Assembly (NCBI GenBank): GCA_030849465.1
Contig: JARVLF010000016.1
Coordinates: forward strand, 744,001 to 808,000
Reading direction: 5' to 3'
Source: Moesziomyces globuligerus
Taxonomy: Eukaryota > Basidiomycota > Ustilaginomycetes > Ustilaginales > Ustilaginaceae
Length of the DNA: 64,000 nt
The notes under the pieces are model-generated. The model ran no database searches, had not been told where the DNA came from, and saw only the letters and a list, made by a program, of their open reading frames with translations. This document shows, one piece after another, positions 1 to 9,132 of this stretch; position 1 is the first letter of the stretch, and every line of letters starts with the position of its first letter. Position numbers and translations under genes: made by a program.

Positions 1-272
1 TCGCTTCCGTACTGCGAGCGCCTAGCATCTGGCTCCGACACACACCACTCCATCCGGACACGGGCACGGCAGCAAAGAGAAAAAAAGGAATCGGGGAAGG
101 AGAAAGCGGGGGAAAGGGGATGGGAAAAGAGGAAGGAGTGTTCGGTGCGATCCGTGTTTTTGAACGCTCGTACAAGAGTCTTGACAAGCCTGGCTTGGCA
201 CTCGTGCTCGGACAGAAGAGCGAAGCTGGCTCGCTTGGTGCTTTGGGGCCCATGAGGCGTCGTGGGCGGCAC

Positions 273-1997
273 CTAGTTGTAGACGGATTTGAACTTGGCG
301 ATGGGGGGACGCGGGAGGAGGCCGCCGTGCGACTTGACGCCGTTGATGCGGTGGTAGGCGTTGAGGTTCTTGTGGAGGGTGAACTGGAAGACGGAGCTGC
401 CGCCTTCGCGGGCGACGATGACGCTGGACCAGAGGAAGAAGCTCCACATGCGGTACATGTGCTCGCCGTACTTTGCCACCACCTTGTCCTTGTTGGACTC
501 CCAGTTCTGCGCCCAGCGGAGGATGGTAGCCGAGTAGTGCACACCCGCCACGTCGACGGAGCGCACCTCGAAGCCGGCCTTCTCGAGGTGCGAGACGACC
601 CAGCCGAGCGAGCACGAGGCATCAGCACCGGGGAAGACGTACTTGTTCATAAACAGACCCCAGTTGAGGTCGTGGAACTGCCACGTGGGACGCAGACCGG
701 CGACCTGGAAGACAAAGACGCCATCGTCGTCGAGCAGGTTGTAGACGTCGGCGAGGAACTTGTCGTAGTGACGGATGCCGACGTGCTCGGCCATCTCGAG
801 CGAGATGATCTTGGTGTAGTGGCCCGGCTGGACGGGGATGTCGCGGTAGTCGAGGTTGAGGATGCGAGCCTGGCTCTTGTCGATGCCGTTCTTCTGGAGG
901 CGGTCGTTGCCGAAGCGCGTCTGCGTCTTTGCGAGCGTGACGCCGGTGACGTCGCATCCGTAGTTGACCGCGGCAAAGGTGGCAAAGGTGCCCCAGCCGC
1001 AGCCGATGTCGAGCACGCGATCGTCCTTGTGCAGGTCGAGCTTGGAGCAGACGAGGTTGAGCTTGTTGTCCTGGAGCTCCTCGAGCGTCTCGGCCTTGTG
1101 CGGGTCCGAGATGATGCCCGAGGTGTAGATCATCTGCGGGCCGAGGAACCAGGCGTAAAAGTCGTCGCCGCGGTCGTAGTTGTCCTGGATCTGCGTCTGG
1201 TCCTGCTTGGCCGTGTGCATGAGCACGTCCGGAATGAGGCGGAAGAGCACATACTCGAAGAGCGGCCAGGTGAACTGCATCGAGCACCAGTCCCAGCGGT
1301 ACTCGAGCAGCTCGTTGAGCGGCAGCTTGGGCTCGATCTTGCCCGCAAAGTAGGCGTCGTGGAACGTCTGGTAGGGGATCTTCTTGTCGGCGTGGTACTT
1401 TTTGCGCAGCTCGGCGTCCTTGATGTCCATGTAGTACTCGAGCGGCTTGCCCGGCAGCTGCACCTTTTCGTTGATGCGCGGGCCGTACGTCGACATGAGC
1501 GTCCAGTAGGCCAGCGCCACGGGCACGCCGAACAGCGCGCAGAGCAGCGTGTAGCTGAACCAGCCGAACCACTTGGGGTTGACAAACGGAATCAAACGCA
1601 GCACCACCGCGGGCGTCACCAAGATGAGCCCGGCGAGGTGGAGGTTGTTGAACGAGCCGTTGCCCTCGGCGGGGAGGGGCGCGTTGGCGATCGAAGGGTA
1701 GTTGGTGAGCTTGACCTTGCCGCCGGGCGCAAACTTGACGTCGGCGTCCGCGTTCGGCTTGACGCCGTTGGCAGCGGCGCCACTGGCGCCGAGCTTGAGG
1801 CTGGAGCCGTTGGTGGTGGAAGCGGGAGCCTGGATCGGGGCGATGGTAGCGCTCAGCTTGGGCTCAGCCTGGATGCTGGCGGCGGACTGGGAGGCAGGGA
1901 GGTCGTGCGGGAGGTCGACGGGCTCGGTGATGCCGTGCGAGTCGAACGAGAGGTTCTTGGAGAGGCGGTCGTACGCCTCCTGGGCTTGATCCGTCAT
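273..1997 (-). CDS. Sphingolipid C9-methyltransferase (fungal, CFA-synthase-like)
   Basis: This 574-residue protein is predicted to methylate C9 of the sphingoid base of fungal glucosylceramides, using S-adenosylmethionine, at an internal membrane. Two adjacent hydrophobic segments (about residues 118-140 and 141-166) precede a cyclopropane-fatty-acid-synthase-type methyltransferase domain. Its SAM motif LDIGCGWGTF lies near residue 330 and is followed by a post-motif acidic/aliphatic strand. Membrane segments before a CFA-type domain are the known layout of the fungal C9-methyltransferases and are absent from bacterial CFA synthases. The reading frame is open 43 codons further upstream. I chose the ATG at 1997 because the MTDQAQEAYDRL segment begins there in a good context (GCCATGA) and the upstream codons are low-complexity. 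It is divergent from the hydroxyacid dehydrogenase across a 1.3 kb gap. Family assignment is confident; the exact lipid substrate is inferred from the family. Confidence 0.88.
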   Translation of the reverse strand: MTDQAQEAYDRLSKNLSFDSHGITEPVDLPHDLPASQSAASIQAEPKLSATIAPIQAPASTTNGSSLKLGASGAAANGVKPNADADVKFAPGGKVKLTNYPSIANAPLPAEGNGSFNNLHLAGLILVTPAVVLRLIPFVNPKWFGWFSYTLLCALFGVPVALAYWTLMSTYGPRINEKVQLPGKPLEYYMDIKDAELRKKYHADKKIPYQTFHDAYFAGKIEPKLPLNELLEYRWDWCSMQFTWPLFEYVLFRLIPDVLMHTAKQDQTQIQDNYDRGDDFYAWFLGPQMIYTSGIISDPHKAETLEELQDNKLNLVCSKLDLHKDDRVLDIGCGWGTFATFAAVNYGCDVTGVTLAKTQTRFGNDRLQKNGIDKSQARILNLDYRDIPVQPGHYTKIISLEMAEHVGIRHYDKFLADVYNLLDDDGVFVFQVAGLRPTWQFHDLNWGLFMNKYVFPGADASCSLGWVVSHLEKAGFEVRSVDVAGVHYSATILRWAQNWESNKDKVVAKYGEHMYRMWSFFLWSSVIVAREGGSSVFQFTLHKNLNAYHRINGVKSHGGLLPRPPIAKFKSVYN

Positions 1998-2400
1998 GGC
2001 GACCGGAAATGTCGTTGCTGGAACGGCAACGGACGATGTCAGAAAGGGGAGACGGGGTGGAGGTGGAAGCGGGAAGGATCGATCGAGCGGAAGGGAACAA
2101 GGCTTGGAACCAGGTTTCTCGCGCACACCCTCGCCCGCACTCTGGGTAGGAAGAAGACGGCTGGCGGGTGCTCAGGAAAAGTAAGCTTGGCTCGAGAGCG
2201 GAGAGCGGTGGGCGGGATACTGTGCTGTAGTGCGGCACGCCGAGACGACGAGCGGTCAAGAAGAACTCGCGACCGCGCTGCCGAGCGCGTGGACGTGCGC
2301 GGTGCGTATCGCACCTTTGCTGTACTTAGGAGCAGCGCACGAGCGCCGAGCCCAAGGGCGACAGGTGGAAAATGACAGCGATCACAGAACCAACCGCCAA

Positions 2401-2433
2401 GCTGCAGCGCGAAGCTGCAGCGCGAAGCTGACA
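2401..2433. repeat. Short tandem repeat, 13-bp unit
   Basis: The unit GCTGCAGCGCGAA occurs twice head to tail (2401-2413 and 2414-2426) and a third partial copy begins with GCTGACA. It lies in the divergent intergenic region about 400 bp upstream of the methyltransferase start. No function is evident. Confidence 0.8.
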
Positions 2434-3201
2434 GCCCGAGTCGGTGAAAAATGACAGCGAGGTCCAGCCGAGGTCCAAGCTCTTTCAGTTGCAAAGCGCA
2501 CCGCACCGCACCACACCCCGCGAATGCAGGTCGGCAAAGCCAGGGGCAAAGCCGCCCAATAGGAAGCCATGATGGGCCGACGTTGGACGAGAAAATAAGC
2601 TGCGACGCGCTCCAACGAGAAGAACACTTCGCCCGCGCACGCACCCGGATCGATTACAGCCGCACGCGCTGCACACCTCGGCGCAGGCAGCCTTTTTTGG
2701 CTCGCGCATCGAACATCGGGTTGGAACCGCTTCCGATGTTCCGATTTTAGAGCGAGCAGAAAAGGGTCTAACATGATGGAGGCAATCGCGCGAGAGGTGG
2801 TTTGCTCCGGACGACCGGAGGAGCGGTCCGGAGCCAGCTTGGGCAGAGAGCGGATCGGCGAAATCGATGGCGCTCCGTTCCCCCGCGGGTGGAGAAGCGA
2901 TACTGTACAGCAAGCCGCTCCAACTCTACGCACCGAGGCGCTCTGCTCGGTCGTGCAAGCTTCCGAGGGCCCCCAAGTTGATCCAGCCATGCACTCGCGG
3001 AAAGCGTAAGCTCCTACCGAGCGCCGTGTGCCTGATCCTCGGCCGTTGCAATGCGGTTGGGTTGCCCCACTTTCATGGGTCTTGACCCACGCCGACACAG
3101 CTGGTCGTGCGCCAATTGCTCCGCTCGGCTTATCCGCCTCCGCTGCCTCGCCGCAAGGCCCGCAAGGGCCACCCCCGGAGATTTCTTGCTCCCCCACCTC
3201 C

Positions 3202-3207
3202 TATAAG
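3202..3207 (+). promoter_or_regulatory. TATA-like box of the hydroxyacid dehydrogenase gene
   Basis: TATAAG lies in the context CCTCCTATAAGGAC, 95 bp upstream of the ATG at 3297, with pyrimidine-rich sequence between them. The position suits a core promoter. No transcript data support it. Confidence 0.45.
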
Positions 3208-3296
3208 GACTTGACCTTAATTGCTCGTTTGCACCTGGCCCAACCTCAGCTCACCTCTTGCACCTCACAGTCTTCCATCCATACCCGTCGTTCACC

Positions 3297-4394
3297 ATGT
3301 CCAAGCCTCAGGTCCTGATCTGCGGCACCATCGTCCATGCTCACGACGAGCTCAACAACGACCTTGGCGCCGTCGCCGAGATCCTCGTAAGCACGCTCCT
3401 GCTTGTCTGATCACTGCGGCTGATGCTTGCCGTACTGACTCCGAACTCTCTGCTTTCTCTGGCATGCATGTCGGTGTTTCGCACTCGATAGCACCTCGAC
3501 ACGCCGTCGCGCGCCGAGTTCTCCAAGGCGGTGGCCGAGGGCGGCAAGTACGCCAACATCGTAGCCATCTACCGTCACAACGACTCTGCGGACAAGATCG
3601 GCGTGTTCGATGCCGAGTTGATCGCCTCGCTTCCGGCCTCGCTCAAGTTCATCTGCCACAACGGGGCGGGGTACGATCAGATCGACGTGCACGCGGCCAA
3701 GGCGCGCGGGATCACCGTCTCGCACACGCCCGCGGCGGTGGACGATGCGACGGCCGACACGGCCATGTTCCTCGTCCTCTCCAGCCTGCGCCAGTACTAC
3801 CGCGCCGAAGTCAACGCGCGCAGCGGCAGGTGGAAGTCGGGCCTCAAGCCGGCGCACGACCCCGAAAACAAGGTGCTCGGCATCATCGGTATGGGCGGCA
3901 TCGGCTCCGCGCTCGCCAAGCGCGCAGTCGCCTTTGACATGAAGGTCATCTACCACAACCGTAACCCCAACCCGAACGCCGACGCCTCGTACACCTACGT
4001 CAAGTCGCAGGCCGAGTTGCTGGCCCAGGCCGATGTGGTCTCGCTCAACCTCCCGCTCAACAAGCAGACCGAAGCTTCGTTCGGCAAAGCTCAGTTCGAC
4101 CAGATGAAGCAAGGCGCCATCCTCGTCAACACCGCCCGGGGCGGCGTCGTAGATCAGGAGGCCCTCATCGAGGCGCTCAACTCCGGAAAGCTCGCCAGCG
4201 CAGGGTTGGACGTCTATCCGGCCGAACCCAAGATCGACGACCGCCTCGTCCAGATGGACAACTGCATCCTCCTGCCCCACATGGGCACCGAGACGGTCGA
4301 GACGCAGAAGAAGATGGAGGTCCAGGTGTTTGGCTCCATCAAGACCGCGCTCGAGACTGGCAAGCCCTCGTTCATCGTCAAGGAGCACAAGTAG
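3297..4394 (+). CDS. D-isomer 2-hydroxyacid dehydrogenase (glyoxylate/hydroxypyruvate reductase-like), one intron
   Basis: This is an NAD(P)H-dependent reductase of 2-keto acids such as glyoxylate or hydroxypyruvate, resembling yeast Gor1. The model joins 3297-3386 and 3492-4394, giving 330 residues. The intron (3387-3491, 105 bp) has a GTAAGC donor, a CTGAC-like branch site and a TAG acceptor, and leaves phase 0. The first exon supplies the N-terminal strand VLICGTIV, which the second exon alone lacks. The Rossmann motif GMGGIG spans residues 163-168. The catalytic triad is visible as Arg246 (in TARGG), Glu275 (in YPAEP) and His293 (in LPHMG). The ATG sits in CACCATG. It converges on the next gene with 157 bp between stops. 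The exact keto-acid substrate cannot be told from sequence. Confidence 0.92.
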
Positions 4395-4551
4395 ACATGC
4401 CGCCATTCACCCTGCTGAAATCCACTTTGCGCCTTTCCCTCCGCTCTGTTGTATACGCTGATCGTACTGTAACCCATTCGTATTTCCCAGCTCCCAACCT
4501 GACTGTTCGCCGTATGGATATGGGGTGCAGCTGCGTTGGTGGGTGTGTGGG

Positions 4552-7086
4552 TTAGTTTTCCTTGTTCTCGTCGGCCGCGCGCGTGGCGGGGACGGGTCGG
4601 GTGGATCCGACGTATACGGCCGAGGTGGTTGGCTTGAATCCGAAGCCGCCTGTCGTTGTCCTTACCACGCTCGTCGGCCGAGTCGCTGTTGGGGCTGTCT
4701 TGGCCGCGCTCGTTTTCGGCGCGAGAGGGGTGGGTAGTTGGTGTGGTGTTGCGTTCGCTGAGCGTTCGAGCATGACCTCGGCCGTGGCCGGGGGTCTGGC
4801 GGATGCTCTGGGGGTGGCTAGCGTGGATGCGCGCGGCGCCGAGGCAGGGGTGGATGCTGTAGCGATGCGACTCATGCTAGCTCGGGGAACGAGCGTCCTG
4901 GTCCTTGCCACGGGCGTTGCGGCAACGTCGCCGCTCGCATCGAGGCGCTGTGGCTGCGAGGCGCTCTTGCGCATCCCTGCCAGCGGCGTCGTCTCGCCCA
5001 GCGCGCTGCGTGGCATCGTTGCTGCTGACGGAGTAGCCAGCGAGGTCGATCGGATCTGCCCCACGCGGGAGACCGGCGTCTGTCCCTCCACCACCGCAGG
5101 CGGGACGAGCGAGGTACGGCCGGTCAGCGAGGCACGCGGTCGAGGGATCGACCCCAAGCCACTCGTCGTTGCCGCGCGCGGAGTCGGCATCGCATCGCGC
5201 TGACCCGTCAGCGACGCGCGCGGTCGCGGAAGCGTACGTGTCGCAGCCGTCGGCGTCTTGATCGACGGCGAGCCACTCGTCCCCCTCGCCACAGTGGCAG
5301 GACGAGTCCGACCCGGCGTCGATGCGGCTAGCGATGGGAGGGGCGGCAAAGGCTGCGGGACAGGCACGCCCGCAGCAGCTGCGAGCGACTCTCTCCGCCG
5401 CGCAGGACCCGAGACCGGAGGTCGCGAAGCAGTAAAGGTGCTCTTGCGTCGACTGCGCATCGGCGTCTTGGCCTCGCTCGCCTCGTCCACCACCGAAGCA
5501 CGCCCCACCGTAGCAACGCGCACTGGAGAGCGCAGCCCCACAAGCCCACTCGAGGCGCTTCCGGACCGACTCAGTCGCACCTCGACCTCCCCAGCTGGCT
5601 GGACGACGGATGTACGCGGCTTGGCCAGTCGCGGACCGGCAGTTGGCGTCGTCAGCGACGCGCGCGGTACGCTGCGTGCTGTAGGCCTGACTACCGTCGC
5701 CACATTGCCCGCAACCGATTCACCGGCCGCACGCGCTCCGAACCGGTTCGGTGTCTTGTCCATCAGCGTCGAGGCGCGCTGCACCTGCACCTTGCGTGCG
5801 GCCTCTGCGGCCCACTTCTGCACATCGCGCGCCTCACGCTCGTAGTCCACATCCTCCTCATCCTCCTCGTCCTCCTCGTCCCTACCACCTCGCGCGGAGC
5901 GGAGCGGCTTCGCCTCGACCTGCGGCGGGGTGCGGGAGTGCGAGAGCGAAAACTCGTTGCTCGCAAGGAGCAACGAGGCCTCGGCGCTCTCGTCCATCAG
6001 GTTGCCCGCCGCGACGAGGCTCGCGTTGGCCAGAAACGAGCCGGTGAGGTTGAGCTCGATCGTCTCATCGCCCGCTGCGTTTGTCGTCACGCGTCCCACA
6101 CCAAGTCCTCGTCCTCCGCTCGGCGCAGTCTCCACTTCGGAATGCGTGGGTGGGTGTTCCGGGACGGAGCTGAAGCGAGGTTTGGCGCGGAGTCCGAGTT
6201 TAGCAGGCGAGCTGCGATGCGCGGGCGCAGCGGCGCGGAGGTGGGCTTTGGCACGCGAGACGTCGAAGCTATCGTCGATCGTCACGTCGGCAGCAGTCGT
6301 GGCGGCAGCGAGGAAGCTCGTGTCGTGGTTGAAGAGCAGCTCGTGCGTGCCCGTCGTGTCGAGCACCAGGCTGAGGTCCGAGAGCTTGGCGCTAGGACTC
6401 GACCCCGCGGTTAACCACGCGCGCGCACCCACCGCCTGCGACCCCACCCGAGCCGGAGACAATGGCGTCGAGGTCTTCGCCACCGCATCTTGGCGTGTGG
6501 GATACAGACCGGGAGAAGAGGATCGCAGTACGACGGGTCGTCGCAGAGGCGAGTCGTGCGTTCGGGGTCGTGAAGAGGCCGAATCGGTAGACGAGCCCTT
6601 GGACGGCGAGCTGATGGCAGGTGCAAAGAGCAGCGGCGTGGCCGAGGCGTTCTTCGACGGCGAACTCAGCAGATGCTGCGACGCCTTGCGCGGCGACTTG
6701 CAAGGCGAGCTCACCGGCGCCGGCATCGTGATCGCGTCAAACATGGCCGCCAGCGCCGCCTTCTCGGGCGACATGGGCTTGGTCGCCTCCGCCGCCATAC
6801 CCGCGGTCTTACGAACCGGCGAGACCATGATTGGCTCGAACGTTTCGACCAGATTATCCGATGGCCTCGCCTCATTCTTCGTGCTAGCGCGAGTGCCGAT
6901 GCGCTCGTCCGAGGTGATGTTGAGGCTCGGGTTGGCGGCCGGGAGGACGTGCTGCATGGATGTGTCTGGGCTGGGCGGCAGCGTCACTGCCTCGGCCGGC
7001 GCTGTACACGATGGCGGGGCCGACGCGAAACCGTTGGTCTCGTCCGTCATTCTGTGCTCAGAGGGTGGCGATGGTGATGCTGCCAT
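4552..7086 (-). CDS. Unknown Ser/Pro/Thr-rich protein with C-terminal KEN box and many CDK-type sites
   Basis: I do not recognise a family for this 844-residue protein. It is largely low-complexity and probably disordered, with a strong excess of SP and TP dipeptides followed by basic residues (for example SPVRK, SPCKSPRK, SPLRR and TPMRSRRK), typical of cyclin-dependent kinase targets. A short acidic run (DEEDEEDEED) is followed by a likely helix. The C-terminal third is basic and repeats PRASL-type motifs (PRPRASLTG twice, PRASM, PRAST). The protein ends in ADENKEN, so a KEN degron lies at the extreme C-terminus. The frame is open upstream to 7149, but the ATG at 7086 has a strong context (ACCATGG). 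A cell-cycle-regulated microtubule- or chromosome-associated role is inference only. It shares a divergent promoter with the HMCES gene. Confidence 0.8.
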   Translation of the reverse strand: MAASPSPPSEHRMTDETNGFASAPPSCTAPAEAVTLPPSPDTSMQHVLPAANPSLNITSDERIGTRASTKNEARPSDNLVETFEPIMVSPVRKTAGMAAEATKPMSPEKAALAAMFDAITMPAPVSSPCKSPRKASQHLLSSPSKNASATPLLFAPAISSPSKGSSTDSASSRPRTHDSPLRRPVVLRSSSPGLYPTRQDAVAKTSTPLSPARVGSQAVGARAWLTAGSSPSAKLSDLSLVLDTTGTHELLFNHDTSFLAAATTAADVTIDDSFDVSRAKAHLRAAAPAHRSSPAKLGLRAKPRFSSVPEHPPTHSEVETAPSGGRGLGVGRVTTNAAGDETIELNLTGSFLANASLVAAGNLMDESAEASLLLASNEFSLSHSRTPPQVEAKPLRSARGGRDEEDEEDEEDVDYEREARDVQKWAAEAARKVQVQRASTLMDKTPNRFGARAAGESVAGNVATVVRPTARSVPRASLTTPTAGPRLAKPRTSVVQPAGEVEVRLSRSGSASSGLVGLRSPVRVATVGRASVVDEASEAKTPMRSRRKSTFTASRPPVSGPARRRESLAAAAGVPVPQPLPPLPSLAASTPGRTRPATVARGTSGSPSIKTPTAATRTLPRPRASLTGQRDAMPTPRAATTSGLGSIPRPRASLTGRTSLVPPAVVEGQTPVSRVGQIRSTSLATPSAATMPRSALGETTPLAGMRKSASQPQRLDASGDVAATPVARTRTLVPRASMSRIATASTPASAPRASTLATPRASARPPATAEVMLERSANATPHQLPTPLAPKTSAAKTAPTATRPTSVVRTTTGGFGFKPTTSAVYVGSTRPVPATRAADENKEN

Positions 7087-7464
7087 GGTGGAAGCGTAAG
7101 CGAGCCTGGTCTCGAGGTCGCTGCACTGCAGGTCTGCATGGAAAAACACCCGAGCCCAAGTCCAACACTCCGACTCGACACTCGGAGCGTCGCCGAGCGC
7201 GAGCCAACTCTACTCTCCCAGAGCTTTCCACGTGATTTTGGCTTTGGGCTTTCCCGATCGAATCTGCGAGCCCGATCCGTCTTGACGCTGAGATGTGGAG
7301 GTTTTCGCTGTTCCGTCAGCTGCACGTCGAGCCAAAGGCGCAGCAGGACCCTTTGGCTCGCGCATCTGGCTGAGCCACCTTCAACCAGCCACACCAACAA
7401 GCTCTCGATCCTCTTGGCCGTCGTCTCTCGGCAATGGCTTCGGAGAGCACATAGCAGGCTACGC
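7087..7464. other. Divergent promoter region with an E-box
   Basis: This 378-bp gap separates the divergent starts of the KEN-box protein and HMCES. It contains a CACGTG palindrome at 7229-7234. No TATA box or RNA gene is evident. Confidence 0.5.
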
Positions 7465-9027
7465 ATGTGTGGACGATTTGCCAACGCGCAGCCGGTGCCC
7501 GAGTACCGCGCGGCGGTGCGCGAGCAGCTGCCGGACCGACGCGAGCCCACGCCCGCGCCCGACGCAGACGACTATACGCCTTCGCACAACGTCGCACCGC
7601 AAACACGCTGCCCCGTCGTACGACGTGAGCTCTCGTGGGAGCGCGAGCGTCGTCTGGGCTCCACCCCGAATGCGGGGCCCGAAGAGCGCGGCTTCGAGCT
7701 GGTGATGCAGACGATGAGGTGGGGGGTCGTGCCGCGGTTTCACAAGCATCCGCCGAGCTCGGCCGAGGCGTACCGGACCATCAACGCGCGCGACGACACC
7801 ATCCTCTCGCCTCAGCGCTCCATGTGGCATCCGCTGCTTCCGAGTCAGCGATGCGTGGTGTTCGTCCAGGGGTTTTACGAGTGGCAGAAGCGCGGCGACG
7901 CCGACAGGCCCGAGCGCATCCCGCACTTTGTAGGCATGTCCGAACCCGGCTCGGGCCGCGCAGACAAGTCTGGCAAGTCGAAACGTCTCATGCCACTGGC
8001 CGGGCTCTGGGAAAGGGTCAGGTTCGAAGGCGAGCAAAAACCGCTCTACACATTCACCATCGTCACCACCGCCAGCAACGCCCAGCTCGGATTCCTGCAC
8101 GACAGGATGCCCGTCATCCTCCCCACCACGCAGGCCATCGCCACCTGGCTAGGCTTGGACGCAGAAGCCAAGAGCGAGACCGAAGTCAAGCACGGAAAGG
8201 AGGTCGACGACTCGTGGAGTCCCGACGTCGCCCGACTGCTCCGACCGTTGCAGGCCGAACTCGAGTGCTACAAGGTGCCCAAGGAGGTGGGCAAGGTCGG
8301 CAACAGCGACCCGAGCTTCATCCTGCCCATCGAACAGCGCAAGGACGGACTCAAGGCGTTCTTTGCCAAGCAGCAGCAGCAGGCCGAGTCGGATGCAACC
8401 AGATCAGATCGCGATGCTGGGACGGGGGAGGTTGAGACAGCAGCGCAGTCGCCGGTGCGGGAGGATACGGAGGCGCTGTTGGCAGCGGAGGAGGTGGAGC
8501 AAGAGGCAGCGATGGTGGAAGCGAGTGCACGCGCCGAGCAGGAGGTGGCCGATCGAAAACTCGCCGAACGCATGCAGCGTCAGCTCGAAGCCGAGCGCGT
8601 CGAGTGCGCCGATCCGCCCATCGAGGCGCGCTCGACGCCAACGTCGGTCGTGGTGCTGGACAGCAGTGATGACGACGTGGAGACGGAAGAGGTAGGCGAT
8701 GGATTCCAAGTGCCAGAAGCCGGAAGGGGAAAGAGACGGCGCGAGCCCTCGTCGAGGTTCTCGCCCGATCCATTCAATCCGCCCGTCTCACCTCCACGGC
8801 CCCGCGGAGGCTACAGCCGCCATCTCTCGCCCGCCAGCGGTGGCGGTATCCACGTCACCCCTCCGCGCCGCAGAAAGACCACCACACCTCACCAACCCTT
8901 CCCTCAAGCTCCCCCGCATCCCTCGACCTCCCCCAAGAGGGACTCCACAAGGCACAACACCTCGCCCGAGTCCAAGCGCACCGCAGATATCAGAACCTTC
9001 TTCTCCCCCACCAAACCCAAACCATAG
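7465..9027 (+). CDS. HMCES: Abasic-site processing protein HMCES (SRAP domain)
   Basis: This 520-residue protein is predicted to crosslink covalently to abasic sites in single-stranded DNA and shield them at replication forks. It begins MCGRFANAQ. In SRAP proteins the Cys directly after the initiator Met is the nucleophile, and this fixes the start at 7465 although the frame is open upstream to 7138. Other active-site residues are Asn107 (INARDD), Glu139 (GFYEW) and His212 (LHDRMPV). The SRAP domain ends near residue 300. The remaining 220 residues are mostly disordered with short motifs: KDGLKAFF (293-300) and IRTFF near the C-terminus resemble PCNA-binding boxes, VVVLDSSDDD (395-404) resembles a SUMO-interacting motif, and DRKLAERMQRQLEAE resembles a ubiquitin-binding MIU helix. 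The tail motifs are inference. It converges on the TPR gene. Confidence 0.93.
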   Translation: MCGRFANAQPVPEYRAAVREQLPDRREPTPAPDADDYTPSHNVAPQTRCPVVRRELSWERERRLGSTPNAGPEERGFELVMQTMRWGVVPRFHKHPPSSAEAYRTINARDDTILSPQRSMWHPLLPSQRCVVFVQGFYEWQKRGDADRPERIPHFVGMSEPGSGRADKSGKSKRLMPLAGLWERVRFEGEQKPLYTFTIVTTASNAQLGFLHDRMPVILPTTQAIATWLGLDAEAKSETEVKHGKEVDDSWSPDVARLLRPLQAELECYKVPKEVGKVGNSDPSFILPIEQRKDGLKAFFAKQQQQAESDATRSDRDAGTGEVETAAQSPVREDTEALLAAEEVEQEAAMVEASARAEQEVADRKLAERMQRQLEAERVECADPPIEARSTPTSVVVLDSSDDDVETEEVGDGFQVPEAGRGKRRREPSSRFSPDPFNPPVSPPRPRGGYSRHLSPASGGGIHVTPPRRRKTTTPHQPFPQAPPHPSTSPKRDSTRHNTSPESKRTADIRTFFSPTKPKP

Positions 9028-9132
9028 CCCCCCCGCAACCTTCACCCCGATGCACAGCACATATCGCTCAAACGGGTTGCATTCTGAATTCCCAAGTCTC
9101 GATGGTCTCGGTATGCGGTGTGTGTGCTGACT

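Larger units (their letters stand above)
1998..3296. other. Divergent intergenic region, 1.3 kb
   Basis: I find no convincing gene between the methyltransferase and dehydrogenase starts; the open frames here lack recognisable protein features. The stretch holds a short tandem repeat (2401-2433), a duplicated AAAATGACAGCGA-like string near 2370 and 2448, and a TATA-like box close to the dehydrogenase. It probably contains both promoters and 5' untranslated leaders. Confidence 0.6.

Noticed and set aside
120..2375. A 751-codon open frame on the + strand
   Set aside because: It overlaps the well-supported sphingolipid C9-methyltransferase in antisense and has a Val/Asp/Arg-rich shadow composition.
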